Assembly (NCBI RefSeq): GCF_030445035.2
Contig: NC_080694.1
Span: forward strand, 69,889,147-69,953,146
DNA: 64,000 nt
From: Dasypus novemcinctus
Taxonomy: Eukaryota; Chordata; Mammalia; Cingulata; Dasypodidae
Direction of reading: 5' to 3'
The notes below the pieces were generated by a model. That model had not been told where the DNA came from and searched no databases. It saw nothing but the letters and a program-made list of their open reading frames with translations. Of the stretch, positions 9,416 through 21,384 are shown piece after piece (the stretch's first letter is position 1; each line of letters opens with the position of its first letter). The position numbers and the translations under genes are program-made.

Positions 9416-10209
9416 CTGAAGTTGGTTTTAGGAACTCAAACACACCTGTGGTGATGAAAAATGAGACAACAAAGAGGTGAGGCAAGCAGGTAGAGAAGAC
9501 CTTGGATTGGCCCTCAGGAGAGGGTATTTTTAGAACTGTGGAGAAGATGTGGACATAGGAAAGGATGATGGAGGAGAGGCAGATGAATGCCATGAGGTAC
9601 ATGAAAGCAGCCACTCCAATTACTCCAAGGTAATCATTGGAGCTAGAGTGCTTTGGCATCTGGGCAACATCACAGAAGAACTGGTGGATGATTTTGGCCT
9701 TGCAGAATGTGGTGGAGAACATGGTTGATGTGTATAAGTTTCTAGAGGCAGCCCCACTTAGCCACACAGCTGCCACAGGCCCCCAACAGGTACCATGATC
9801 CATGACAAGCTCTTAGTACAGTGGCAAGCAAAAGGCCACATAGCAGTCATAAGACATCATGATGAGAATGGCCATCACAGCCCAGGCCAGGAGGTGAAGG
9901 AAGAAAACTTTGAAGCATGCACTGACCATGGGAAATATAGCCATTGCCCTTTGGGGAACTGTCAATGGACTGCCAGACCATGACAGAAATGAAGGAGAGG
10001 TCCAGGTTGGAGAGGTGCTTCCAGAAGTAGTATATTGGGGATTGGAGAGCCTGGTCCAGTGTGATGATGGTGATGATGATGAGGTTACCTGTGAAGGCCA
10101 ATACGTACCATACCAAGAAAAACAAGGTATGTACCACCTGCAGCTCACGGATGTCAGAAAACCCTATGAGGAGGAAACCACCCATTGTTGTTATATTTTC
10201 CACAACCAT
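9416..10209 (-). pseudogene. Olfactory receptor pseudogene, OR14J1-like, C-terminus lost to an L1
   Basis: The minus strand encodes an OR14-type receptor from ATG 10209 (start MVVENITTM), with TM1 GN (FTGNLIIITIIT), the IL1/TM2 motif SPIYYFWKHLSNLDLSFISV, an intracellular SYDCYVAFCLPL in place of the usual DRYVAIC, HQFFCDV, and KVFSTCLPHLFVV at the start of TM6. It best fits human OR14J1 from memory. The coding sequence falls into at least three frames (10209 to about 9915, then to 9813, then 9803 leftwards), so there are at least two frameshifts plus a break near 9805. The Arg of the DRY motif is Cys. Sequence for TM7 (PxLNPxIYSLRN) is missing because the L1 5' end begins at about 9415. It is dead. 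Confidence 0.85.
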
Positions 10210-10289
10210 TTTGAAGATACAAAATGAAGAGGTGGTGGCTAGAAGATAAGAGAAAATGGGAAATGCAGTGAAAAGATATTACCATATAT

Positions 10290-10435
10290 GTTCTTTCATT
10301 TATTCATGAGTGTTTCTTTAGAAATTCCTTATTAAGCTCCTGTTATAGATTAGCTGTGCCCTAGGTATTGGGGATCCACAGATGACAGATGTGTTTCTTA
10401 TATTCATGGAGCTTACAGTCTACACTAGTAATCCA
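10290..10435 (+). repeat. L2 3' fragment
   Basis: The run 'taagctcctgttatagattagctgtgcc' in part, followed by 'ctaggtattggggat' and 'catggagcttacagtctac', follows the well-known L2 3' consensus (last-step motif 'catggagcttacagtcta'). Confidence 0.6.
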
Positions 10436-12039
10436 GGAGCTATAGCTGAGTACACTTGTGGTCAATATCAGTGGCCTTTTTCCAGAAAAGTGCTCTCATC
10501 TCCACCAGAATAAAAACATCATTATTCCATTTCCATAGGTGAAAACCATCATTTTCCTTTAAGACAACAACAGAAAACCAGGGATAAGCTCTTGGATGGA
10601 GGATTCTGAAATTGGATGAGATGCAACTGTATATGTTAAATTGCTCTATTTTTGTAAATGGAATGGCCTTTAGAGGAAATATGGCATTGCAAGTTGAAGC
10701 ATGGGTTAGTTGGTTGTACAGGATAATACTTAAAGTCTTTCCTGCCCAATGACTGCTATTTAGAGAGTCCACTGTAATTGTGGACTCAACACCAAAAGAT
10801 ATGGCGTTATCTTCCCTCCAATTAATATTTTATTAATGTCTGATCATCAAAATCTAGAATGAAACACTTTTTCAAAACAAAAACTTACATGTCACTTTCA
10901 GAATCAGTGAATTCTGATTGCCTGTAGTATCATCTGTATCTACCAACTTCCCATTTCAATCTTCATTTTAGTCAATTTCTCTTCACATCATTTATCTTCA
11001 GTTCAAATAATTAAATAGTTATTGACCATTTACTGCATGCAATTACCAAATGTAATTGCCAAAGGAAAAAAACACAATGATTGTTTTGAAGTGGTCTTAA
11101 ATGTGGTAGGAAAATATTCAAATACTCAGTGTACAACTTGATAAAAATGATATGAAGGGTATAGAATGATAGTTCAGAGAAGGGAGAAGTGAAATTTAGA
11201 TTCCTTGTCCATGTTTGGACTTTGTGGATGTGGCCAAGTACTCTTCCCTCATTAAAAGAGTTCTAGGCTTGTTAAAATACTCATCAGAATATGAGAGTTA
11301 ATGAATCCTTCATATTGAGTCCCTCACATTCCTGCATTTTTCCATCCTTTGCAAGTTCTGCACAATAGTTGGAAAACTGCTGAATCAATGTTTTTTTCAG
11401 GCTTAGCTCTAAACCCTGGGAAATCTCAGAAATGACAACCTGGAGATTCTTAAACTTGAAGCCAGAACACCTGTCCCATTCCCTATCGATCTGGGAGTGG
11501 TTCTCATGAATCAATGATTATAACAGCCTTTTTTATTTGGTTTAGGTTTCTAATGTGTGATTTCAAGGCCCCGTGCTGACATTCTTCTGTGAAGAATGAA
11601 GTTGGATTTGAGGACCCATTTCTATATGCTTTTGTCTGGTTGGGTTCTCCGGTTTAAATTTATAATAAAAATGGATATTAAATTACCTAAAATACTTTAA
11701 AAATTTGTTTTGGCAGCCAAATTTGAAGGCCTCTTTTCTCTCCCTCTGCCAATATAAATCATAAGATTAATGTATCTGGACCCCCCACCCAACTTTATCC
11801 ATTACAATCAAAGTCTCACACTGGATGATAAAAATCAGGAGGAATGAGAGATCAAAGTATGTGCCTCCAAGATTTCTTTCTTTCAGTGACCTATTTTTTT
11901 GCCTTTTAAATTAAACTGATAAGAAGAAAAATAGCATTATTGTCCCTATTTATTTTATTTTGGTTCTGTAAATATTTTAATTTGCCATTTATCTACAAGC
12001 AATTATCAATAGACAGGGGAGTAAAAAAAACTAAACAAT

Positions 12040-12230
12040 TTTGAGTGCTCATTTTTATGAGACAGACACCATACTGGAACTATATATTATTTAATCCACA
12101 GAGTATTTTTATCTTCTGTGAGTTGAAGAATTTTATCTCAGTTTTATAGGTAAAATAAAACTGAGAGTACTTAAATAAGAGAATTGGCCTTTCCAATTAC
12201 CACTACTTCCTCACATGTAAAAACCTGTCA
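12040..12230 (+). repeat. MIR fragment
   Basis: The order of motifs fits a degraded MIR: 'agacaccatactggaact', 'tatttaatccacagag', 'ctcagttttataggtaaa', then 'actgagagtacttaaataa'. The similarity is weak but the order is right. Confidence 0.45.
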
Positions 12231-12894
12231 GTATTAATGAAATGCAAACACGAACTTTGGTTGTTTTTTTTTTTAAGCCACCGTTACACAGAAAACATAT
12301 CTGTCCAAGGATATTTCTCAATCAGTGATCTGAGGGATTATTTGAAGAAGTATTTCAAGGCAGCTTTACTGCACATTTATATATACACATAAAATATTAA
12401 TCTTTTCTGAATTATTTGCTTTCTTTAATGTGGTTCATTTTTGTAACATGTTTATATAAATTCAACCAAAAGATTTTGTTAATTTGTGCATTTTCAGGGA
12501 AGTATGCTTTCTTCCTTGTTAGAATTAACAAATGTGCTTTTTCAAATTCAATTTGAAGATTATAGGGTTCTGTTAGTTTCCATAAGTTTTTCCCTCTCTT
12601 CTTACCCAAGATTAGAAAACTCACCACAGCTGGTTCTCTGTGTGTAGCCAGTTAGCAAAGCTGATTACTAATTTCTGGACTTTATCACAGCGAAAAACAG
12701 ATCTTTTAAAATATGCTGTTTCCCCTGAGAATGGAGCTCTTTTGGCATCTTTCCTAATGGAAGCCTGAACCAAATGATAAATATATTTCATTTACTCTAC
12801 CCACAAGGCACTTGGGACTTGGAGTCCTTGAAACCTCACATAGAGGAGAAATAGTTAATTTAGTTAATTAAGACAGGGTGTGGGTGTCCCTCAC

Positions 12895-13090
12895 TCATGG
12901 CTTTCGGACTAATAGATCTGTGATTCACCTGGAGGGCCCGTTACATCATCAGAACCTTCATGCCCTGTCAGAAATTCAGGTTCAGTGGATCCTGTTGGTG
13001 CCCAGGTACTTGGATTTCTAACAAGCTCTCAGGTGGTGCTAAGGCTGCTGGTCTCAGGCCACACCTGCAGACATGTTTCCCTAGCCATCA
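12895..13090 (+). mobile_element. MER5-type non-autonomous hAT DNA transposon relic
   Basis: The phrases 'ttcaggttcagtggatcctg', 'gcccaggtacttggatttct', 'aacaagctctcaggtggtgct' in part, and 'gctgctggtctcaggccacac' in part follow the MER5A/B consensus in order. It is old and has no coding capacity. Confidence 0.65.
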
Positions 13091-13629
13091 AGTATTTCTG
13101 AAAGGGAAACAGAAAATTCCTATGAAAAAGTTTATATGAATAAATCTCTAATGAAGACATCCCAGAACACAAGAACAGTGTTTATTTTATTTTTGCTTGA
13201 AATTCAGAACTATCTTCAAACCTCAGATGTACAATATTTACTATACATGGAAATGTCTTTTAAAAGATATGTAAAACAATTTCATAACAGTCATTAAGGT
13301 GGGCCCAGTAACTATAATTTATTATTAAAATCGTTGCTGCACATTTATAAGTACTTAAAAATAAATGTAAGTCCAAAATTTTTGTTCTGTAATTTCTGAG
13401 TTACTTTACCCTCCTTATTGATAATTTTTCAGTAATCATCATATGACAACAAATTAAACATTATATTTTCAGCATTTTAATTTTCCTTAAAATAAAATTT
13501 AGAAAGATAGAATTATTGAGTTTAGGTTTTGAAAAAATTACAGATTTTTAATATTTCCAAATTCCTTTCTAAAGTTACACAATGTTCCATTGCTTCCATT
13601 ATTTTTAAATTTTTATTATTTTCTTATTT

Positions 13630-14870
13630 TAAAGAAGCTTTAGATTACATAAATGTTCCATCAAATATATAGCGGTTTTCCCGTATACCCCATACTCTCC
13701 CCATCCCTCAATATTTCCCATTAAAAAAAATCTTTCATTAGTGTGGTACATTTGTTACAATTGATCAACACATGTTGAAGCATTGCTACTAATCATAATC
13801 AATAGTTTATGCTAGACTTTGCACTTTGCACAACACAATTTTATAGGTTTTGACAAAATGTATAATGGCCTGTATCTGTCATTGCAATGTCATGCAGGAC
13901 AAATCCGTGTCCCAAAAATGCCTTTGTGGTACACCTATTCTTCCCTTTCCCTCCCATCAGAACCTCTGGAGAACATTGCCTTTAATCAATGGCAAAAGTT
14001 CTTCCACTGACCAAATAATAATGTCTACTATAGCCCATTGTTACATTTCCCTCTTATGCTTATTCATTCCACAATCTTGAAGTTTTGGGGATGTTGATGG
14101 CCATTCTATTTCTGATTGAGAGGGAATTTATATGCCATGGGGCAGCTGGGTGGAATTGTCTTGCTTGTGGTTGTATACACTCTCTGGTTTTTGGGATGGG
14201 CGTGGTCCATCACCACTCTTTTGTTAGTTATCCTAGATGAGTCCAATAAAATGCAGAGTAGATGTTGCAACTCTGCTGAGATTCAGGGCTCAAACAGCAC
14301 ATGAAAAGACTGAAGACTTAAGTCTCTGTGACATATATTTAATGAGTATAGTGCTAATTATAAATTCAAATAAAAGGGGCAGAAGATCCATGTGTAGGGA
14401 AATTATAAGTGAGTCTAACTCTGTTACATTGATGAACTTATATTCCAAAATAAGTCCCACTGACAGGGTGCCAAATTACTAAAATCATCTACTTTGTCTA
14501 TTATGTCTAGATGTCCCCAGATCCCTCAGAAACCCCATGTTTGAGGCACCAATTATTGTGACAGTCAGTGAGATCCTGTTGAGACATGCCTATGCATAAC
14601 CTCTGGAATGATCTCCCAACTCACTTTGAAATCTCTTAGCCATAAAAAACCATTTGTATTTAATATTTTTTCCTTTTGGTTAAGATCATTTTTCAAATGC
14701 ATTACTAATTGGAGCTTGGTAAATACCCCTTGTTGCCAGGGAGGCTCATTCCTGTGAGTCACATCCCACACTGGGGGAAAGTAATGCATGTATATGTCCT
14801 GCTATGTTCTCAAATAGACAGGCAAGAATATCTCAAGAACTTAGGTAGTACCTAAAAAAACAACAACAGA
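13630..14870 (-). repeat. L1 3' UTR copy, antisense
   Basis: This is the reverse complement of the L1 3' UTR type seen at 15390-17060 and in L1 copy 2 (38200-39880). Shared landmarks include 'ggcattgcaatgtcatgcag'-like text near 13880, 'gattcagggctcaaacagc' near 14280 and 'gggaggctcattcctg' near 14740. Its tail side lies at the left end. Confidence 0.75.
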
Positions 14871-14879
14871 CTTATATAT

Positions 14880-15300
14880 CAAGACTTCAGTATAGTCGCA
14901 TAGACCTATGAACCCTATTCTTGAAAAATTTAAACTTAATGATTACCATAGGTTCTGAGGAAAAGGGGATGAAAGAATAAAATAAATGGAACATAGGGCA
15001 ATTTTAGTACTTTTGAATTGTTCTCCGTAATCTTGAAATGACAGATACAGGCCATTTTAAATTTGTCAAAACCTATAAAATTGTAAAATCTTTGACCATG
15101 GTTAGTAGCAATGTTTCAAAATATTTGTACATCAATGGTAACAAATGTACCATAAAAATATAAAATGTTATTAATAGGTAAGAGTGGAGGAGGGGCAAGG
15201 CATTGAGTGTACGGGAATCTCCTATTTTTTTCTATGTGATATTTCCATAACCTAGACCTTCTTTGAAAATAAAGCAAAACAAAACAAAACAAAACAAAAA
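14880..15300 (+). repeat. L1 3' end, sense, with (AAAAC)n tail
   Basis: Sense-oriented L1 3' terminal sequence ('gacagatacaggccatttta', 'accatggttagtagcaatg', 'ggtaacaaatgtaccat') ends with 'aaaataaagc' and a short AAAAC microsatellite at 15272-15298. The microsatellite most likely grew from the poly(A) tail. Confidence 0.7.
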
Positions 15301-15389
15301 CCACTGAGAGAATATACAGAAGAATATACCACTGTACATAAAAGATAACATATCTACAGTGATGAAAGCCATAATAAAAAATCTAATTT

Positions 15390-17060
15390 TTTAAATTTAT
15401 TTTTTATTTTTGAATTTTATTTGTTTTTTGGTTATCGTTTTATTATTTTTTGGCTTTGATTTTAGGGAGCTTTTGGATTGCAGAAGGGTCATAACTGTGG
15501 CTTGGCAGGATCATAGGTATGGAGAGTAAATAATGCAGACTGTGGGAGGAGAGTTACCCTGGGGCATGGCTCAAAGGGATATGAATATGTATAAGTAGTC
15601 ATGGGGTTTTGTCTCAGTGGGTAGAGACCCACACAGTAACCTAAAGAATAATGAATTCCCTTCCTTGGAAGTCCTGCTGCATTCTCTAATAGACCACCAA
15701 GAATCCCTAGAGTACATGGGCAGTGCCTAGTGAAGGATGACAGACAAATACATCAGGCCCTTACACTAATTGTTGTACTTATGGACCTTGTTCCTGTGAA
15801 ACTGGACCTTAACTTAGCATTATACATTGCCTAAGAGTTACCTCCTGAAAGCCTCTTTGTTTCTCAAATATGGCCTATCTCTAAGCCTAACTCAGAATAT
15901 AAACTCACTACCTTCCCCCACAGAGTGGGGCATGACTTGACTCCCAGGAATAAGATTCTCTAGCACCAAGGAATTATTTCTAAGCCATCAGCTAGCAATG
16001 CAGTTGGAAAAAGATCTTGACTGAAAGAAGGAAATATTAAAAACAATTGAGTTTTTATGCTAAGAAATTTCAAAGTAGGTCAGGAGTTCCTTCCAGAGGT
16101 TATGCTTATGCACATCTCAGCAAGATCTCGTTCACTGCCATAATAAACAGTGCCTCAAGCAGGGGTGCTCCCCAGGGTTCTGGAAGCATCTAGACACTAT
16201 AGGGAAGTCTCAGGAATTCAGCACCTCCTAAATGGCTCTTACCTAGGAAAATATATTCTCCAGTGTAACAGAGTTAGACTCATTTATAATTTCCTTATAT
16301 ATGATTCTTCTGCCCCTTTTATTTGAACCTATAATTAGCACTATACTCATTAAATATATGTACTAGAGATTTAAATCTTCAGTCTGTTCATATGCCAGTT
16401 GAGCTTCGAATCTCAGCAGTGTTGCCTAGACCTACTCTCCAGTTCACTAGAATTACCCAATGAGGATGATAAATAATGCCCATCCCAAAAGCAGAGAGTA
16501 TATACAACTTCAAGCAAGACAGTTCCATCCATCTGCCACATGGGATATAAGCCCCTTCTCAATCAGAAACAAAGTGGGCATCATTGTCCTAAAATACTTA
16601 AAATTGAGAAATGAACAAATATAAAGGAGGAAGCAACTATGGACTAAAGTAGATTTATTATTATTCTAGCAATGGAAGAACTTGTATTCTTGATATAAGG
16701 GCAGTGATCATCAGAGGTTCTAAGGGGAGGAAGAGAGAAGAATAAGTATAACATGGGGCATTTGGGGGACATTGAGATTACTTTGAGTGACTTTGCAATG
16801 ATGGATACAGGCCATTACACATTTTGTTAAAACTATAATATGTCTGAGGCAAAGTGTAAACCCTGAAGTAAACTATTGACCATGGTTATTAGCAATACTT
16901 CAATATGTGCTCATCGATTGTAATAAATGTACCACACTAATGGGAAGTTGCTGATATGGGAAAGTCTGAGAGGGAGAAGGAGTGGGGCAAATGGCAATCC
17001 TCCTATATTTTTAAGAAACTGTAATGTAATCTAAAGCTTTAAAAATAAAAATAATTTTAA
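15390..17060 (+). repeat. L1 3' UTR copy, sense, ~1.7 kb
   Basis: It follows the 3' UTR of L1 copy 2 from about 38200 to 39880: 'ttttggattgcagaagggtc', 'gcctaagagttacctcctga', 'ccccacagagtggggcatga', 'gagttagactcatttataat', and the terminal 'tgaccatggttattagcaat'. It ends in an A-rich tail. No ORF2 precedes it, so it is a 5'-truncated insertion. Confidence 0.75.
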
Positions 17061-17353
17061 AATCTCTCTGACCTATAACTAGGTTCTAATTGGTGATCTC
17101 CACACAGGCAGTATGAACAAGAATCACAGAAATCCAAAGACATATCTGGAGGACCACCCTGGCAGTGCCGCCAAATGCCCTGGGAGCGTTCTATGCCAGT
17201 TACCACACTTGAAGCACACAGATTGAATAAAGCCACTTACAGCTTGCATCTGCTGAAGTTTCTGCTTCTCTAACCTTTAAAACAGTAATAGCTGTTTATG
17301 TTCAGATAAATTCCTATAAATAATAGGAATAACTTTCTTCATCTGCTGCCTCC

Positions 17354-18319
17354 TCAATAGCCAGTCATGTGGCTATGAAAACAGATTTCATCATCTTCAT
17401 CCATATACCCTGGAGGATCATGAGATATCATGATAGTGGAAGCTTTAAAGAGATGCTTATTAACCGGATGCTGTAGTCTGCTTCTTGAAGACTTTTGGGA
17501 GTACATATGTAAGTTGTGTGTTCTGCTTGGAACTAGAAGGCCAGCTTTAATGAGCTTTATGAAATATTTCTGCCCTCGGATGACAGCATATTTTGCTGTC
17601 CTACTGCCTGTCTTTTGCCAGTGGCAAGATTCTACATCTTCAGGAGTGTATTTCAGGAGTAGCTGTTCTTCTACAGGCCACAAATGGTTAAACATTTCAG
17701 GTCTAGTATCAACAAAAAGAGGTGTAGACTTATCACTTAAATGCAACTGTTTGAGCCTTCTGGACCATCATTCAAAGGCAACATAGAACACAAAAGGGCC
17801 TCCCTATCCTTTTTAAGATCTAAAGGACTCTTTAGTCTAGCAGGGAAACCTACTTTATCAAAAACTAATTTAACTCTCCTATGTCTTTTACAGTTTTTAA
17901 GTTCTCTTCCCAAGTTCCCAAGGCTACTAGTATATTGGTCCCATGCAATCTCAGGCAACTGAACCACTTTCTGTGGCTTGAAAGCACTCTATCAATCTTC
18001 TTCTGAAGTTTTTCCACAAATCCAGTGGGATTTTAGTGCTTCTTTCTGGTAGTTGCCTAAACTTTCAAATTCGTGAATTGGTTGAATCTGCTAAGCCTTG
18101 AGTATAAGAATCATTTGTAAGAGTCTCTAATAACCATGGAGTTTGAGTTCTTTGCTGTTTTAAGCCATTGATTCTTCCATTACTATTTCCTATCTGAATC
18201 TGCAGAGGCTCTGGTCTCTTCTTTGGTGACCTTGATAGTAGTTGAGAATGAGAAGAGATTTCTTCAGGATGCCCAATGATACCATTCCTTAAAGATCTAC
18301 CCCAAAAAGACTCATCCAA
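17354..18319 (-). pseudogene. Unidentified coding-like relic (three minus-strand frames)
   Basis: Three minus-strand open stretches lie end to end in one direction: 18319-18065 (85 codons), 17967-17737 (77 codons) and 17746-17354 (131 codons). They overlap or nearly touch, and their amino acid composition looks protein-like, with basic, acidic and aromatic residues mixed (for example [20 protein letters not shown], and [16 protein letters not shown] near the end). This is the pattern of a degraded retrocopy with one or two frameshifts. I do not recognise the parent gene and I see no clear poly(A) tail on the left side. It may be a chance alignment of frames. Confidence 0.35.
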
Positions 18320-18844
18320 GCCACTTCACCCCACTGTTGATCCTATAACACGAGTAGATCAGAAAGCAGCCACACTATGGCATGACCCTACAATAGGTCG
18401 TCATGATCCACTCATTGGGAAATCGGTACAGCTGAAGATCTATCATTGTGGGACTATCATCTCTTTTCTTTAAATCTATATTCCTTATAGTATGCATGAA
18501 TAATAATCCAACAGAGGTTATAAATGAAGTTACCAGTTAATGGTAGTGAAAGAAAAAAGAAAAATGGTATCATGAAAATAGTCATGGTTTCTGGGAGATG
18601 TGGGCAGACAGCTAACAGCACCTTCACCAGTCTACTTTGCACCACTCAGATGCATATTAAGATCTTCACATTAATGCCATTCCACTTAGTCACAGGATGT
18701 AAGCTGGGCACCAATTTCTGGGAAAAATATTTACTAACAAATGTAAGATCTGAGGGATGAGCTATGGTCCCCACTACTACACTTGATCCTTAAGCCATAA
18801 TCTGTAGTCATTTTTCCCTCCTCAGTCAACTATTCTAAATCCTC

Positions 18845-19500
18845 TTAAAAAATATTTTACAGTTTTTAAAATTAAAGTTAATAGATCACAAAGAGTGTTA
18901 CATTAAAAAACATAAAAAAGAACATAAAAAACATGAGGTTCCCATATATCCTGCCCCCCATTCCCCCACCCCATGATGTTTGTAAATTATATTTTTTGAA
19001 GATATATACATCACTCAAAAAAGTTACATTAATAATATAAAAATATAAGAGATTCCCATATACCCCCCATGCCCCCACCCTACTCCTCCCACACCAACAA
19101 CCTCTTCCGTCATTGTGGCACATTCATCTCACTCAGTGAACATATTTGGAGCACTGCTGCATCACATAGATAAGAGTTTATCCTATAGTTCACTCTCCCC
19201 TAGTACATTCAGTAGATTAAGGTAGGATATATAAAGTCCAGCATCTGACCCTGCAAGATCATTTAGGACAACTCAAAGTCCCCAAATTGCCCCCACATCA
19301 TATCTCTTCTTCCCTCTGCCTGCCCTCAGCAACCACTGTAGTCACTTTCTCTACCTGAATGCTACAATTTTTTCTATTACTAGTCACAATAGTTTTAGTG
19401 TAGAATATCAGTAAGTACAGTCTAGCCCATATTTTATTCCTCCATTCTGTGTTCTAAATCCATTTAAACATTGGCCTGTCAGTTGCTGGTTACTAGACTC
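18845..19500 (-). repeat. L1 3' end copies, antisense
   Basis: Two T/A-rich starts, each followed by 'ttcccatat' and a C-rich stretch ('ctgccccccattccccca' and 'taccccccatgcccccac'), lead into 'tcattgtggcacattcat' and 'tggagcactgctgcatcaca'. This is the antisense 3' end of the xenarthran-looking L1 family. The doubling near 18930 and 19050 suggests two partly overlapping insertions or an internal duplication. Confidence 0.6.
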
Positions 19501-20415
19501 TGTGGGTCTAAGAGCACATGCTTGTGATGGGAAGCTCTCTTCACATAGTCACTTGATATCCCATGACCACCCAAGTCCCAGTAGCATGACAGGAACTGTT
19601 TTCATAGCCATGTGCAGTTCTATGCTACTGATGGCACAGATGTGTTCTAGAACCTAAAGAAGTCTATACTGCAACTCTCCTGTTGGTGCTTTTTGGAGAG
19701 TACACATGGCATTTTTATCTACCACAAAAAGGACAAGCACCAAGGGATCTACTAGATCACACAGCTCCAAGCAACAAGACCATGTGCACCAGTACCTGAA
19801 CCTACTGAAGGTCTCTTCATTTTCCTGGGCCCTCTCAGTGTTGTTAGACTTCTAAGTGCCCAATAAATGAGAAGTCATCTCAAATATTACTTACACCACC
19901 TCTAAAATTCAAAAGGGGCTACCAAGCATGGCACATCTTACTCAGTGATAGGAGACACAAGATTCAATAATGCAGCTTTTCCCTGAAGGGATGAGTGACA
20001 TGTCCCAGCCCACTGGACCTCTAAAATCTTTCCTGATGCAGAGAGTCTCTGAATCTTTGAGAGTTATTCTCACAGTCCCTGGAGCACACATTTCTCACCA
20101 TAAACAACTTGCCACTTCCTTGTCCACAGGAGAACTTATGTGATGCTACCAATGCAGTGAAGCAGTGCTAATTTCTACATAATTTTCAGATGGTCAAGAG
20201 CCCTTTGGACTGTTTTGTGACCAAGAACCGGATAATTAATATTAGCCCTGAGGAAAGAACATGAATGTTCTTCTGAAGTGAATAAAGAGTACTTCTGACC
20301 CTCCTGACAATGAGTATTGAAAGTCATGCACTCACCAGATCAGGGACTGCAGCTGCTAAGTACAGCTGTTTATTACAGACTAAGGGGTGGAAGTCCTCAT
20401 GGAAACCACCTAAGT
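19500..20415. other. Unassigned noncoding DNA
   Basis: There is no open frame of interest. Parts of 19670-20200 read like an old interspersed repeat (phrases such as 'ctactgaaggtctcttcatt' and 'ttcctgggccctctcagtg'), but I cannot name the family with confidence. Confidence 0.4.
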
Positions 20416-20419
20416 TTCC

Positions 20420-21382
20420 TCAGTCCCAGCAGTGCTGCTGGCAATCTTTACATGAACACCTCCTCATGAAGGTTCTCCTAAGAGGCAGCATCACTGCTTT
20501 GTTCCTGAGGATGTCTATCAGGGGGTTCAGCACTTTGGTGACTGCACTGTGGATGATGGCCACCACATGGTCCTGAGTCATGGAGGAGGCTGAGGCAGGA
20601 TGGATGAAGGTGAAACCCACAGGCCCATAGAAGAGGCCCACTACCACAATGTGGGAGGCATATGTGGACAGAGCCTTGTGGAGTGCACTGTAGGACCAGC
20701 TCTTGAGCAGAAGGAAGCCAATAATGTAAAAGTAGGAGAAGAAGGTCAGTAGGAAAGCTCCCAAGACATGCTGCCTGTGACAATGGAAAGAAGTCTTTGA
20801 CTGAATAGTGTGTCACCACAAGACAGTTCCAAGAGGGGCTTGACATTGCAGAAGAAGTGATTGAGATTCTTAGAGTCACAAAATTTCAGGAGGGCCATCA
20901 TGACTGAATTCATCAGAGCATAAAAGAAGCTGGTGAGCCAGGTCACAGGTACCAGCAGAGCACACACCTGGAGGTACACAATAATGCTGTAGTGGAATGG
21001 GTAGCAGATGGCCACAAAATGGTCAAAGCCCATGATGGCCAGTAAGATGGACTCTGTGCTTCCCAGGAAGTGGAAGAAGTGCAGCTGAGTGATGCAGCCA
21101 AGGAAAGATATAGCCTTATGCATGGAGAGGAGGTTTAAGAGCACCTTGGGCAGGGTCACTGAAGAATAGCAGATATCCAGACAAGAAAGTTTGTCCAGAA
21201 AAAAATACATAGAGGAGTGCAACTTTGGCTTCAAGATAACAGTCATTAATATAGCTCCATTTCCAACCAAGTATACCAGATAAATGATGGAGAAAATCAC
21301 AAAGAAGAGAGGCTTCATTTGCTGAACACTGGTCAGCCAAGTTAAAAAAAACAAACTCACTCACTGCAGTGACGTACTCCAT
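20420..21382 (-). pseudogene. Olfactory receptor pseudogene, OR12D3-like
   Basis: The minus strand encodes an OR12D-type receptor over nearly the full length (about 320 codons; human OR12D3 is about 316). Start ATG is at 21382 (MEYVTAVSEF). Visible landmarks are TM1 GNGAILMTV, SSMYFFLDKLSCLDICYSS, the string ISFLGCITQLHFFHFLGSTE characteristic of OR12D, FDHFVAICYP at the DRY site, NHFFCNVKPLLELSCGDTL, LSTYASHIVVV, and a C-terminal NPLIDILRNKAVM. At least two frameshifts break it: one in a run of T residues just after the start (about 21345) and one near 20755. The DRY Arg is His, and the TM7 motif NPxIY reads NPLID. It cannot encode a working receptor. Confidence 0.88.
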
Positions 21383-21384
21383 TT

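Larger units (their letters stand above)
10230..13600. other. Intergenic DNA with ancient repeats only
   Basis: I see no coding region here. Recognisable relics are an L2 3' fragment (10290-10435), a MIR fragment (12040-12230) and a MER5-type hAT relic (12895-13090), listed separately. The remainder is AT-rich unassigned DNA. Confidence 0.6.

Noticed and set aside
13630-15300. Twin-primed (5'-inverted) single L1 insertion
   Set aside because: Both arms contain the same terminal 3' UTR sequence, so they are separate 3' copies and not one inverted element.
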